Below, piece after piece: positions 1-5,056 of a stretch of 6,841 nt of DNA. The position numbers and the translations under genes are program-made. The stretch is from positions 1 to 6,841 of the forward strand of contig JAYTJE010000107.1 of the NCBI GenBank assembly GCA_043731355.1, written 5' to 3'. This DNA is from GWC2-56-14 sp043731355 (lineage in GTDB: Bacteria > Nitrospirota > UBA9217). Within the stretch, counting starts at the first letter, position 1, and every line of letters begins with the position of its first letter. The notes under the pieces are model-generated. The model searched no databases and was not told where the DNA came from. It worked only from the letters and a program-made list of their open reading frames with translations.

Positions 1-132
1 GACGACATCGGTTTCCTTGTTCCCCCTGGTGCTGGCGACAACTAATGTTTTACCCGATGCGCTCGGTGTCGGCGTTTCCAGGTCAGCGGTGATGATCAGC
101 TTGTTACCTTCGATTTTTGCGGTGATTGCCAT
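1..132 (-). CDS. Hypothetical small protein, N-terminal part (runs off left edge)
   Basis: The reading frame starts at ATG 132 and stays open for 44 codons to the window edge, so the C-terminus is missing. The peptide begins MAITAKIEGNKLIITADLE and continues with a proline/serine segment (TPTPSASGKT) and LVVASTRGNK. A ribosome binding site AAAGGAC (141-147) lies 8 nt upstream of the ATG, which supports this start. The alternating hydrophobic and polar residues (KLIITADLE, KTLVVASTR) suggest a small beta-rich cytosolic protein with no signal peptide. I do not recognise a named family. The opposite-strand frame covering 17-277 runs on into the palindromic repeat and looks spurious. An inverted repeat sits just upstream of the ribosome binding site. 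Confidence 0.6.
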   Translation of the reverse strand, partial: MAITAKIEGNKLIITADLETPTPSASGKTLVVASTRGNKETDVV

Positions 133-151
133 GATCAATTGTCCTTTCGTT

Positions 152-170
152 GCGATATGTGTTCTATCGC
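152..170 (-). promoter_or_regulatory. Inverted repeat in the leader of the left-edge gene
   Basis: GCGATA (152-157) and TATCGC (165-170) form a perfect 6-bp dyad around a 7-nt spacer. It ends 20 nt before the ATG at 132 and just upstream of the ribosome binding site. It could be an operator or a short mRNA hairpin. No convincing promoter hexamers were found beside it, so the function is inferred from position only. Confidence 0.3.
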
Positions 171-199
171 GAGTAAAGCTTGATGAATTCGTAATAAAT

Positions 200-279
200 C
201 GTCATACCCGCGAAAGCGGGTATCCAGGACCCAAGGAACAGCCTGAAAAGACTGGATTCCCGTTTTCACGGGAATAACG
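200..279. repeat. MITE-like inverted pair of palindromic repeat units
   Basis: Two 28-bp units, 200-227 and 252-279, lie in inverted orientation and match at 23 of 28 positions when one is reverse-complemented. They are separated by 24 bp. Each unit is itself a hairpin with an 8-bp perfect stem: 204-211 pairs with 216-223 around GAAA, and 256-263 pairs with 268-275 around TTTC. The core resembles the 'GTCATTCCCGCGAAAGCGGG' short repeats common in environmental Desulfobacterota and Nitrospirota genomes. That link to known repeats is from general knowledge; copy number in this genome cannot be seen here. No target-site duplication is obvious. Confidence 0.75.
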
Positions 280-337
280 AAAGATGGTTATTTCCGACTT
301 TTTACGAGACCATCACAAATGGCAGCTCAATTTATAT

Positions 338-355
338 TCAATTGAATCAATTGAA
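338..355. repeat. Tandem palindromic 9-mer (TCAATTGAA x2)
   Basis: TCAATTGAA occurs twice head to tail (338-346 and 347-355). Each copy contains the palindrome TCAATTGA, and together they form a 7-bp inverted repeat (337-343 with 349-355). This is typical of a binding-site layout for a dimeric regulator, but no nearby gene start points to a target. It could equally be chance in an AT-rich spacer. Confidence 0.3.
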
Positions 356-361
356 CCATAT

Positions 362-391
362 TTGAGATAATTTGTCAAGGAGAAATCTCAA
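362..391. repeat. Short inverted repeat TTGAGAT / ATCTCAA
   Basis: A perfect 7-bp inverted repeat (362-368 and 385-391) with a 16-nt spacer lies between the palindromic 9-mer and the third repeat unit. It has no T-tract beside it, so it is not a typical terminator. Its role is unknown. Confidence 0.25.
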
Positions 392-403
392 GAAGATAGG
401 ACT

Positions 404-436
404 CTGGATTCCCGATAGAACCTTTCGGGAATGACG
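404..436. repeat. Third palindromic repeat unit (solo copy)
   Basis: This unit shares CTGGATTCCCG at its left and GGGAATGACG at its right with the 252-279 unit and lies in the same orientation. Its 8-bp stem (408-415 with 425-432) is perfect, but the loop is 9 nt instead of 4. It sits 31 bp past the stop of the 48-residue ORF. It lacks a T-tract, so it looks like a REP/MITE half-element rather than a canonical terminator, although it could still slow or protect transcripts. Confidence 0.65.
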
Positions 437-467
437 CGGTTTGGCAGCTGGTATTTCGAGGAACTGG

Positions 468-614
468 CTACCCTCCGGTAACTTGCTGCGGCTCCGTGCA
501 TATGCTTAGGAAATGTTCCGCCAGGCGCCTGCCTTCCGCCGCGATTTCCTTATAAATCTTCTCAGCTTTTTCAACGGCCTGCTGTTTTCTGTAATCATCT
601 ATCATTTTGGTCAT
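468..614 (-). CDS. Small helical protein (48 aa) downstream of the MazF-type toxin
   Basis: ATG at 614 opens a 48-codon frame ending in TAG at 468-470. A ribosome binding site (AAAGGGA on the minus strand) lies about 8 nt upstream. The product begins MTKMIDDYRKQQAVEKAEKI and is rich in Lys, Glu, Arg and Ala through residue 35, consistent with one long charged helix or coiled coil. It ends in a short polar tail (TEPQQVTGG) with a single Cys near residue 41. It starts 33 bp after the toxin stop codon on the same strand, so it is probably the third gene of the toxin-antitoxin transcript. I recognise no family. It could be an accessory regulator, a second antitoxin-like factor, or the remnant of a longer gene. 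Confidence 0.55.
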   Translation of the reverse strand: MTKMIDDYRKQQAVEKAEKIYKEIAAEGRRLAEHFLSICTEPQQVTGG

Positions 615-647
615 GACATATCCCTTTAGCGTTCGTAGTTCCATCTC

Positions 648-992
648 TCACAAATTCAAATGCACTCTCAGCGCGCCGTTTATCGCTTCCTGAATATTGC
701 TGTCGTTTATGAAACCCGGGGATTCTTTAAGCCGCTGTTTCGATACGGTCCTGATCTGATGCGCAAGGGCAATGGAGTCCTGAGAAAGTCCTCCCACTCC
801 CCTTTCCAGCAAAACCTCATTGGGATAGACCTTTCTGCCTTCTTTGAGAGAGGTTATCGGCAGAACAGTTACCACCAGCATGAGACTATTAAAATGATCA
901 TCGCTGACAATGAGCACAGGACGTTTCCCTCGCTGTTCCGATCCTTGAGAAGGATTGAGATCTGCTATGAAAATCCTCCACTTATAATTCAT
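648..992 (-). CDS. mazF: MazF/PemK-family mRNA interferase toxin
   Basis: This 114-residue protein has the normal size of a MazF/PemK endoribonuclease, which cleaves mRNA and halts translation when freed from its antitoxin. The family signature is visible. Residues 2-12 give the first strand (NYKWRIFIADL), followed by the GSEQRGKRPVLIVS segment (17-30) with the conserved Arg-Pro at 24-25. A VLPITS strand follows (43-48), whose Thr/Ser corresponds to the conserved active-site region. A C-terminal helix (INDSNIQEAINGALRVHL) follows, as is usual. Its ATG overlaps the antitoxin stop by 4 bp (ATGA), with a good ribosome binding site AGGTGG at 997-1002, so the two are translationally coupled. All expected conserved blocks are present, so I expect an active toxin. 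Confidence 0.9.
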   Translation of the reverse strand: MNYKWRIFIADLNPSQGSEQRGKRPVLIVSDDHFNSLMLVVTVLPITSLKEGRKVYPNEVLLERGVGGLSQDSIALAHQIRTVSKQRLKESPGFINDSNIQEAINGALRVHLNL

Positions 993-1240
993 TTGTCCAC
1001 CTCAAGGAAATCCGCATACTCGAAATCCTTTTCAACCTCCTCGATATCGGAAAGAAAAAGAGGGTCCTTGCTCGCCTCGATAATAGCTGCCCGAATCAAC
1101 TCCCTTTTGTTTTTTTCAATTTCGTCCTTTATAGCGGATTCTACAAACGCATTCATGGATTTATAGAATCCCTTTTCTACAATCATTTTAGCCTCAGCCA
1201 TTACTTGATCGTCAAGAACAAACGTTGCCTTTTTTCCCAT
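989..1240 (-). CDS. Ribbon-helix-helix antitoxin partner of the MazF-type toxin
   Basis: I chose ATG 1240 (83 aa) because AAGGGAGGG lies about 8 nt upstream; an in-frame extension to 1291 has no such site and would run through the promoter. Residues 3-11 (KKATFVLDD) look like the DNA-binding beta-strand. Helices follow at about 11-23 and 28-42 around YKSMNAFVESAIKDEI, a CopG/MetJ-type ribbon-helix-helix pattern. The acidic C-terminus (about 59-82: DP, DIEEVEKDFEYADFLEVD) is the kind of flexible tail that wraps and neutralises MazF. It should both bind the toxin and repress its own promoter. Gene order (antitoxin first) and the 4-bp overlap are standard for type II modules. The RHH fold is read by eye and not confirmed by a profile search. 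Confidence 0.82.
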   Translation of the reverse strand: MGKKATFVLDDQVMAEAKMIVEKGFYKSMNAFVESAIKDEIEKNKRELIRAAIIEASKDPLFLSDIEEVEKDFEYADFLEVDK

Positions 1241-1255
1241 AAGAAAGCCCTCCCT

Positions 1256-1300
1256 TGCTGGTAGTTTTATGATAGCAAAAAGCCGCACCATATACCAGCA
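1256..1300 (-). promoter_or_regulatory. Probable autoregulated promoter/operator of the toxin-antitoxin operon
   Basis: A perfect 8-bp inverted repeat, TGCTGGTA (1256-1263) and TACCAGCA (1293-1300), is separated by 29 nt. Between the arms, on the minus strand, lies a -10-like TATCAT (1274-1269). This would put the transcript start near 1262, about 22 nt before the antitoxin ATG. No good -35 exists; its place is taken by the outer arm of the repeat. Arms flanking a promoter fit cooperative repression by an antitoxin-toxin complex, but this is inferred from position. Confidence 0.4.
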
Positions 1301-1334
1301 TTATTTATGGCAATAACAGCTTACTATTTTTGAA

Positions 1335-2177
1335 TTACACCTCCGGCAGCATGATATTGATCTGGCTGCCAGGAAAAGAGATGAGATTTCGTTCCTTTGC
1401 CGCGCCCCTGGCCCAGGGCGGGATGATGGAGAGCCTGGCGGTGCCTGAGCGGATGGAAAGCTTTCCCTGCCATTGCTCCACAAAACGCCTGACCGCGGCG
1501 AGCCCATGGCCCCTGCCCTCGTCTTCATAACGCGACGCGCTGTGCAGAAGCGCCTGGTCGATGGCGTCAAGATCTCCTTTCAGTTTGAACCGGTGCGAGA
1601 GTGATTTGCGAAATCCGATGCCCACGTCCATGACCGCGATCTTGACGATGTTCTTGTTCATGCTCTGATACCGGTACTTCTGTATCCCCACATATCCCGT
1701 GGTCTCGCTGTGTTCGATGATATTCTGACAGATCTCGGATAGGGCCACGATAAAGCCATTGATGGCACGGTCGTCGTAATGAAGATGCCGGGCGAGGATG
1801 GCCTGGGCGCGTTCCCTCACTTTTCCGACGATGGAATGGATGTCGTTGGACCTCTCGATCGGGGTGATCTCGAGCAGGACGTCGGAATCAAGGCTTCGTT
1901 GATATTTTTCGGAAATCTCGGATGAGGAATATTCGAAAGCGAAATAGCGCTTCGCGTAGGAAAAGAAATCCATCCGGTCAAGATAGGCAATCACCTCGGG
2001 AGCGTGCGGGAGGATGACGCTTTTCTTCACATCCTCAAGCAGGCAAAGCTCGCCGATTTCAAGGAGCGCCAGCATGCCGTAGGGATCGATAAAGGAAACC
2101 GTGCTGAGGTCGATCTGTTCAGAGCGAATAAAGAACTTGAGGGTTTGTTCGAAGGTATCTTCGGTTATCTGGTTCAT
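1335..2177 (-). CDS. STAS-like / HATPase_c (GHKL) fusion protein, probable regulator
   Basis: This 280-residue cytosolic protein has two parts. Residues about 10-75 resemble a STAS (anti-sigma-antagonist-like) domain: IDLSTVSFIDPYGMLALLEIG, then VILPHAPEVIAYLDRMDFF. Residues about 110-278 form a GHKL ATP-binding domain of the anti-sigma-factor/histidine-kinase type. The N-box has E148, N152 and H156; the G1 box is D184-VGIGF; the G2 box is G221-RGHGLAAVRR; it closes with FPGSQINIMLP. The catalytic ATP-binding residues are intact, but there is no phospho-accepting His domain, transmembrane segment or receiver domain. Its ATG overlaps the pgpA stop (ATGA), so it is translationally coupled to pgpA. 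It is the last gene of a four-gene operon, and no terminator is obvious after it. The partner or target is not visible. Confidence 0.8.
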   Translation of the reverse strand: MNQITEDTFEQTLKFFIRSEQIDLSTVSFIDPYGMLALLEIGELCLLEDVKKSVILPHAPEVIAYLDRMDFFSYAKRYFAFEYSSSEISEKYQRSLDSDVLLEITPIERSNDIHSIVGKVRERAQAILARHLHYDDRAINGFIVALSEICQNIIEHSETTGYVGIQKYRYQSMNKNIVKIAVMDVGIGFRKSLSHRFKLKGDLDAIDQALLHSASRYEDEGRGHGLAAVRRFVEQWQGKLSIRSGTARLSIIPPWARGAAKERNLISFPGSQINIMLPEV

Positions 2178-2638
2178 CGGGAGAAGAGTAAAACCGCCGC
2201 CTGAAGCATGAGATTCGTATAGATCCCCGCGCCGAGGTCGTCGAGCATCACGCCGAGGCCGCCGGGGGCCTTTTCGAACTGCTTCAAGGGATAGGGCTTC
2301 ATGATGTCGAACAACCTGAACAGAAAGAAACCAGCTGCCGCATACCCTGTCCCCGCAGGGACCAGAAACATGGCCACCAGGTATCCCGCGATCTCATCGA
2401 TCACGATCGAGGGGCTGTCCTTGCGCCCGAGCAAAACCTCGGAACGGTCCGCTGCCCAGGTCCCGATCAGGATGATCAGCAGAAGCAGGACCCCATACCC
2501 TATCGGCGAGAGGCCCCTCATCCACCAGTAGAGAATGACGCCGACAAGGGTCCCGACCGTACCCGGGGCAACGGGGAACCGTCCGAAAAAGGCGCCTTGC
2601 GAAATGAAGAGGGTGATCGTTCTGATGAGCGTTGTCAT
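2174..2638 (-). CDS. pgpA: Phosphatidylglycerophosphatase A
   Basis: PgpA is an inner-membrane enzyme that removes phosphate from phosphatidylglycerophosphate to give phosphatidylglycerol. From ATG 2638 the protein has 154 residues, the usual family length. The conserved motifs are all visible: APGTVGTL (24-31), IDEIAG (80-85), FRLFDIMKPYP (107-117) and PGGLGVMLDD (125-134). Hydrophobic segments lie at roughly 28-60, 78-94, 98-112 and 136-152. An in-frame upstream TTG (2701) would add 21 residues overlapping the previous gene; I prefer the ATG because family members begin about 12-15 residues before the first motif. No clear ribosome binding site precedes it, and the upstream stop is only 13 bp away, suggesting coupled translation. 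It overlaps the following STAS/HATPase gene by 4 bp. Confidence 0.93.
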   Translation of the reverse strand: MTTLIRTITLFISQGAFFGRFPVAPGTVGTLVGVILYWWMRGLSPIGYGVLLLLIILIGTWAADRSEVLLGRKDSPSIVIDEIAGYLVAMFLVPAGTGYAAAGFFLFRLFDIMKPYPLKQFEKAPGGLGVMLDDLGAGIYTNLMLQAAVLLFSR

Positions 2639-2651
2639 TCGCGGGGAAGGT

Positions 2652-3095
2652 TTATTCGGGTTTGGGCGAATCAAAATCCCCCTCGCCCCCATACGATTCA
2701 ACGACTCCGTTGATGATGCGTATGTAAAAATCCTTTGATCTGAATTTACGCGTCCTGTTCCGGTACACGAGATATTTGACGCCTTTTTTTTCAGACACGC
2801 TCACAGGCGGCCCCTCAAGCGATATCACCGCAGCCTCAGGCAACCCGATCATCAGGTTGCCGCTATTGAAATATCGCTCGCGAAAGGCGATTTTTGCCAC
2901 GCGGTCATTCTGCAGGAAAACATGCCGCACGCCGTACCGCCAGCATTCGATGCCGGCGGCGCCCACCCACTTGTCACCAGGCTTTCCCTCCGCCGTAAGC
3001 AGTTCCTGTTGGCTCATGCCGACCGTTGCCACGGCGCACCCGGTGAGGAGCAGCACATATCCGATCATGATCATGCGGAGCAACAAATATCTCAT
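2652..3095 (-). CDS. Outer-membrane-type lipoprotein with two BamE/SmpA-like segments
   Basis: From ATG 3095 (ribosome binding site AGGGA about 8 nt upstream) the product has 147 residues. It begins with a lipoprotein signal peptide: Arg2 and Arg7, a hydrophobic core, and lipobox LTGC with the lipidated Cys at 20. An in-frame ATG at 3140 would bury the signal and overlap the previous gene, so it was not used. Two similar segments follow. Segment 1 (26-69) runs GMSQQELL...EGKPG...WRYGVRHVFLQNDRVAKI; segment 2 (84-135) runs GLPEAAVISLEGPP...LVYRNR...YIRIINGVVESYG. Both show the Gly-start helix, G-x-P turn, aromatic strand and 'N-x-V' strand of SmpA/BamE-like domains. Residues after Cys20 favour outer-membrane sorting. 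The role is unknown, but the adjacent beta-barrel gene suggests an envelope function. The fold assignment is by eye. Confidence 0.72.
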   Translation of the reverse strand: MRYLLLRMIMIGYVLLLTGCAVATVGMSQQELLTAEGKPGDKWVGAAGIECWRYGVRHVFLQNDRVAKIAFRERYFNSGNLMIGLPEAAVISLEGPPVSVSEKKGVKYLVYRNRTRKFRSKDFYIRIINGVVESYGGEGDFDSPKPE

Positions 3096-3129
3096 ACGCT
3101 CATCCCTGTATGCTGAATTGGAAGACAGA

Positions 3130-3768
3130 TCAGAAAACATCTCCGGTTGACCTGAACATGAAACCGATATTCATATACAACAGTCTTTCCTTGGCGTCAT
3201 AATCGACGGAAAGCACACCTGGCGCCGTCGAATCCGCATTTCCGGTGTAATTCATGAACTGGTACCCTACTTTTACCGCAACGGTAAAGGTCCCGGGAAA
3301 ATTAAAGTTCATGCCGATAACCGGCCCTATGCCGCCGCCGAACATTTCATAATCATACCCAGCCTTGCTCCCTGTCGGCCATGCCAGTCGTATCTCCGGT
3401 CCCATCCAAACGCGGAGATTACCGGTCCTCACGATACCAAACCCAAAGGAGTTGCTGATAAGAAGACCGCCGAGGTCAAGCTTGTTCCCGGTGATTATTG
3501 CTTTGTTCGTAAACTTGTCATACCCCAGGTTCAATTGATAATTGAAGAAACTGTCGCGTGCGACAGCAGTGTCGAACATGAACCCTACGCCTTGGTGGCC
3601 GGCGTTTGCCTTAAAATCATATTCGGTGAGAGATCCTTCGTTCCTTGTCCAATCCCCTGTTCCGCTGCCTGCGGAGCCGTAAATTCCGAAACCTGCGGCG
3701 CCTGCATCGGACGTTCCCAGGACGAGCGCGGCTGCAAAACAAACACACAGTACGAGAACGTTCTTCAT
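3130..3768 (-). CDS. Outer-membrane beta-barrel protein
   Basis: This 212-residue protein starts with a Sec signal peptide (K2, hydrophobic core 4-18, likely cleavage after the AGA at 22-24). The rest is a run of amphipathic strands with Gly and aromatic residues: GFGIYGSAGSG, HQGVGFMFDTAV, FFNYQLNLGYDKF, NSFGFGIV, LRVWMGPEIRLAW, GGGIGPVIGMNF, FTVAVKVGYQFMNY and RLLYMNIGFMFRS. That is about the length of an eight-stranded barrel. It ends in Phe, as outer-membrane proteins recognised by the Bam complex usually do, although the last strand ends a few residues earlier. The start is supported by an AGGGGGA ribosome binding site (3774-3780). It is the first gene of the operon, 34 bp before the lipoprotein gene. 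Ligand or role is unknown. Confidence 0.8.
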   Translation of the reverse strand: MKNVLVLCVCFAAALVLGTSDAGAAGFGIYGSAGSGTGDWTRNEGSLTEYDFKANAGHQGVGFMFDTAVARDSFFNYQLNLGYDKFTNKAIITGNKLDLGGLLISNSFGFGIVRTGNLRVWMGPEIRLAWPTGSKAGYDYEMFGGGIGPVIGMNFNFPGTFTVAVKVGYQFMNYTGNADSTAPGVLSVDYDAKERLLYMNIGFMFRSTGDVF

Positions 3769-3773
3769 TAAAA

Positions 3774-3807
3774 TCCCCCTCGAATGAAATAGGAAAGACT
3801 GCTTTCC
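3774..3807 (-). promoter_or_regulatory. Ribosome binding site and 5' UTR hairpin of the beta-barrel gene
   Basis: The ribosome binding site AGGGGGA (3774-3780) lies 5 nt before the ATG. Eleven nt further upstream, GGAAAG (minus strand 3807-3802) and CTTTCC (3797-3792) form a perfect 6-bp hairpin around a 4-nt loop. A 5' hairpin close to the ribosome binding site can stabilise the mRNA or modulate translation; this is inference. Confidence 0.4.
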
Positions 3808-3834
3808 GCGGCTGATTATTACTTAAGTTTTCTG

Positions 3835-3863
3835 ATTTTATACAAGTCCGTGAACCGTAGCAA
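3835..3863 (-). promoter_or_regulatory. Putative sigma70-type promoter of the envelope operon
   Basis: On the minus strand TTGCTA (3863-3858) and TAAAAT (3840-3835) are spaced by 17 nt, matching 4/6 and 5/6 of the consensus hexamers. The predicted start is near 3828, giving a leader of about 60 nt. This is the best promoter candidate between the dihydrouridine synthase stop and the beta-barrel gene. Confidence 0.45.
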
Positions 3864-3984
3864 GAAAATTCAGTCGAAACATCGGGTGATTTTAAGGGTA
3901 TATACTTAAAGTTGCAGAGTTTTGCAAAGCAACACGCTGGGAAATAGCGCCGTCCTGGATACAGCATCTTGTCCCGGTTTTCTT

Positions 3985-4962
3985 TCAGATCGTTTCAAAA
4001 AACAGAGCGGCCCGCTCCCTCGCTTCATCCACGCTCGCGCTGGACTGGACGCGGGATGCCAGGAGATGGCCGAACTGATAGTTCCGGGCGAAATAATGGG
4101 TGAACTCCTTAAGCCGGCCCAGGCGATAATCAGTCCGGTAAAGTTCGAGGTGATCGATAAAGCTTCCATAGACCATGGGTAGCGACACGATTGGAGGGTC
4201 AAGGGCTCGGCCATACACCTCACGGGCGATCTCGGCAAAAAGCCAGGGTCGTATCGCAGCGCCGCGTCCGATCATCAGGCCATCGGCGTTGGAAAGGCGA
4301 AGACAATTTCCCGCATCCTGGACAGAAAAGATCCCGCCGTTGGCAATGACCGGGATTTTGACGCGGCCTTTCACTTTGGCGACCCACTCCCAGCGCGGGC
4401 TCCTGGCAAAGGACTCTTTTTTGAGCCGGGCATGGACCGAGAGCATATCAATGCCTTCATCTTCGAGCATGGCGCAGAAGTCCAGCAATTTCTGTTCGTC
4501 CAATTCAAGTCCGAGCCGGATCTTCGCCGTAAGGGGAAGCGTGGTCCGTTTCCGCGCCTCAGCCACCAGAGAGCGGACATCCTCGGGCATTTCCATGAGC
4601 CTGATACCCGCGCCACACCTGCCAACAGCAGGCGCCGGACAACCCATGTTGAGATCAATGGCATCAGCCTTCAGCTTATGCAACGCCGCGATGGCCGGTC
4701 CTATTTCCTGGTCCGTGGAGATCAGGAGCTGATAGGAAAGCGGTTTTTCGAGCTCCGTCCTGATTATGTAGGGAGAGAATCGGGGGCTTTCCGTGGGCAG
4801 CCTTTTGGCAGCCAGCATTTCCGTGGACAGAAGGCCAACCCCTCCGAACCCTGAGCAGATCCGCCGGAGAGCGCTGTGCGTAAGGCCCGCCATGGGCGCC
4901 AGGAGCAGCGGAGGGTCAATTGTCAGGTCGCGAATCTGGATTTGTTGAACAAGGGTTGTCAT
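3985..4962 (-). CDS. dus: tRNA-dihydrouridine synthase
   Basis: Dus enzymes are FMN-dependent and reduce uridines in tRNA D-loops with NADPH. From ATG 4962 the protein has 325 residues, the normal family length. It shows a TIM barrel with LLAPMAGLTHSALRR (20-34), the DLNMGCP motif with the catalytic Cys at 108, FMN-contacting TAKIRLG (Lys146) and SVHAR (His176), PVIANGGI (203-210) and the phosphate-binding MIGRGA (229-234). A helical tRNA-binding C-terminal region follows. An in-frame GTG at 4977 would add five residues; neither start has a clear ribosome binding site, so the exact start is uncertain. It is transcribed alone, divergent from the cytochrome gene. The subclass (A, B or C) cannot be settled by eye. 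Confidence 0.93.
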   Translation of the reverse strand: MTTLVQQIQIRDLTIDPPLLLAPMAGLTHSALRRICSGFGGVGLLSTEMLAAKRLPTESPRFSPYIIRTELEKPLSYQLLISTDQEIGPAIAALHKLKADAIDLNMGCPAPAVGRCGAGIRLMEMPEDVRSLVAEARKRTTLPLTAKIRLGLELDEQKLLDFCAMLEDEGIDMLSVHARLKKESFARSPRWEWVAKVKGRVKIPVIANGGIFSVQDAGNCLRLSNADGLMIGRGAAIRPWLFAEIAREVYGRALDPPIVSLPMVYGSFIDHLELYRTDYRLGRLKEFTHYFARNYQFGHLLASRVQSSASVDEARERAALFFETI

Positions 4963-5027
4963 TATAATAAGGGACACTCGGGACCGTTCGGAACGAACTT
5001 TTTGCGGTCTTCATGAGACACCCCCTA

Positions 5028-5056
5028 TATATAAACCAGCTGGAATCGTAGTGCAA
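5028..5056 (-). promoter_or_regulatory. Possible promoter for dus
   Basis: On the minus strand TTGCAC (5056-5051) and TATATA (5033-5028) are spaced by 17 nt, giving 3/6 and 4/6 consensus matches. Transcription would start near 5021 and leave a leader of about 60 nt. A second AT-rich element, TATAAT, lies immediately before the dus ATG but is too close to serve a leadered mRNA. Confidence 0.3.

Larger units (their letters stand above)
133..467. other. Gene-free stretch with palindromic repeats
   Basis: These 335 bases lie between two minus-strand genes. They hold the ribosome binding site and dyad of the left-edge gene, a MITE-like inverted pair (200-279), a tandem palindromic 9-mer (338-355), a 7-bp inverted repeat (362-368 with 385-391), and a third copy of the palindromic unit (404-436). 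I see no RNA gene and no credible coding frame. Confidence 0.6.
3769..3984 (-). other. Spacer between dus and the beta-barrel operon
   Basis: These 216 bases hold the envelope-operon promoter and leader. After the dus stop only weak stems are seen, for example GTTGC and GCAAC around 13 nt (minus strand 3934-3912), with a short TTT following. No strong terminator is visible, so some read-through from dus into the envelope operon is possible. Confidence 0.4.

Noticed and set aside
404..436. Terminator for the toxin-antitoxin transcript
   Set aside because: The stem is good but there is no T-tract on the minus strand, and the sequence is a copy of the nearby palindromic repeat.
660..1166. A 168-codon plus-strand frame across the toxin-antitoxin genes
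   Set aside because: It lies opposite two well-supported genes, has no ribosome binding site, and its product has no recognisable pattern.
3617..3967. A minus-strand frame overlapping the start of the beta-barrel gene
   Set aside because: It is out of frame with a clear signal-peptide protein, runs through the promoter, and is Arg-rich without a motif.
3900..3984. A riboswitch-like leader before the beta-barrel gene
   Set aside because: The minus strand has TTGCTTTGCAAAAC and other short stems, but they do not match the c-di-GMP, cobalamin or other consensus I know, and they lie upstream of the best promoter.
4175..4732. A 185-codon plus-strand frame opposite dus
   Set aside because: It is antisense to conserved dus motifs, and the Ser/Arg-rich product is typical of a shadow frame.
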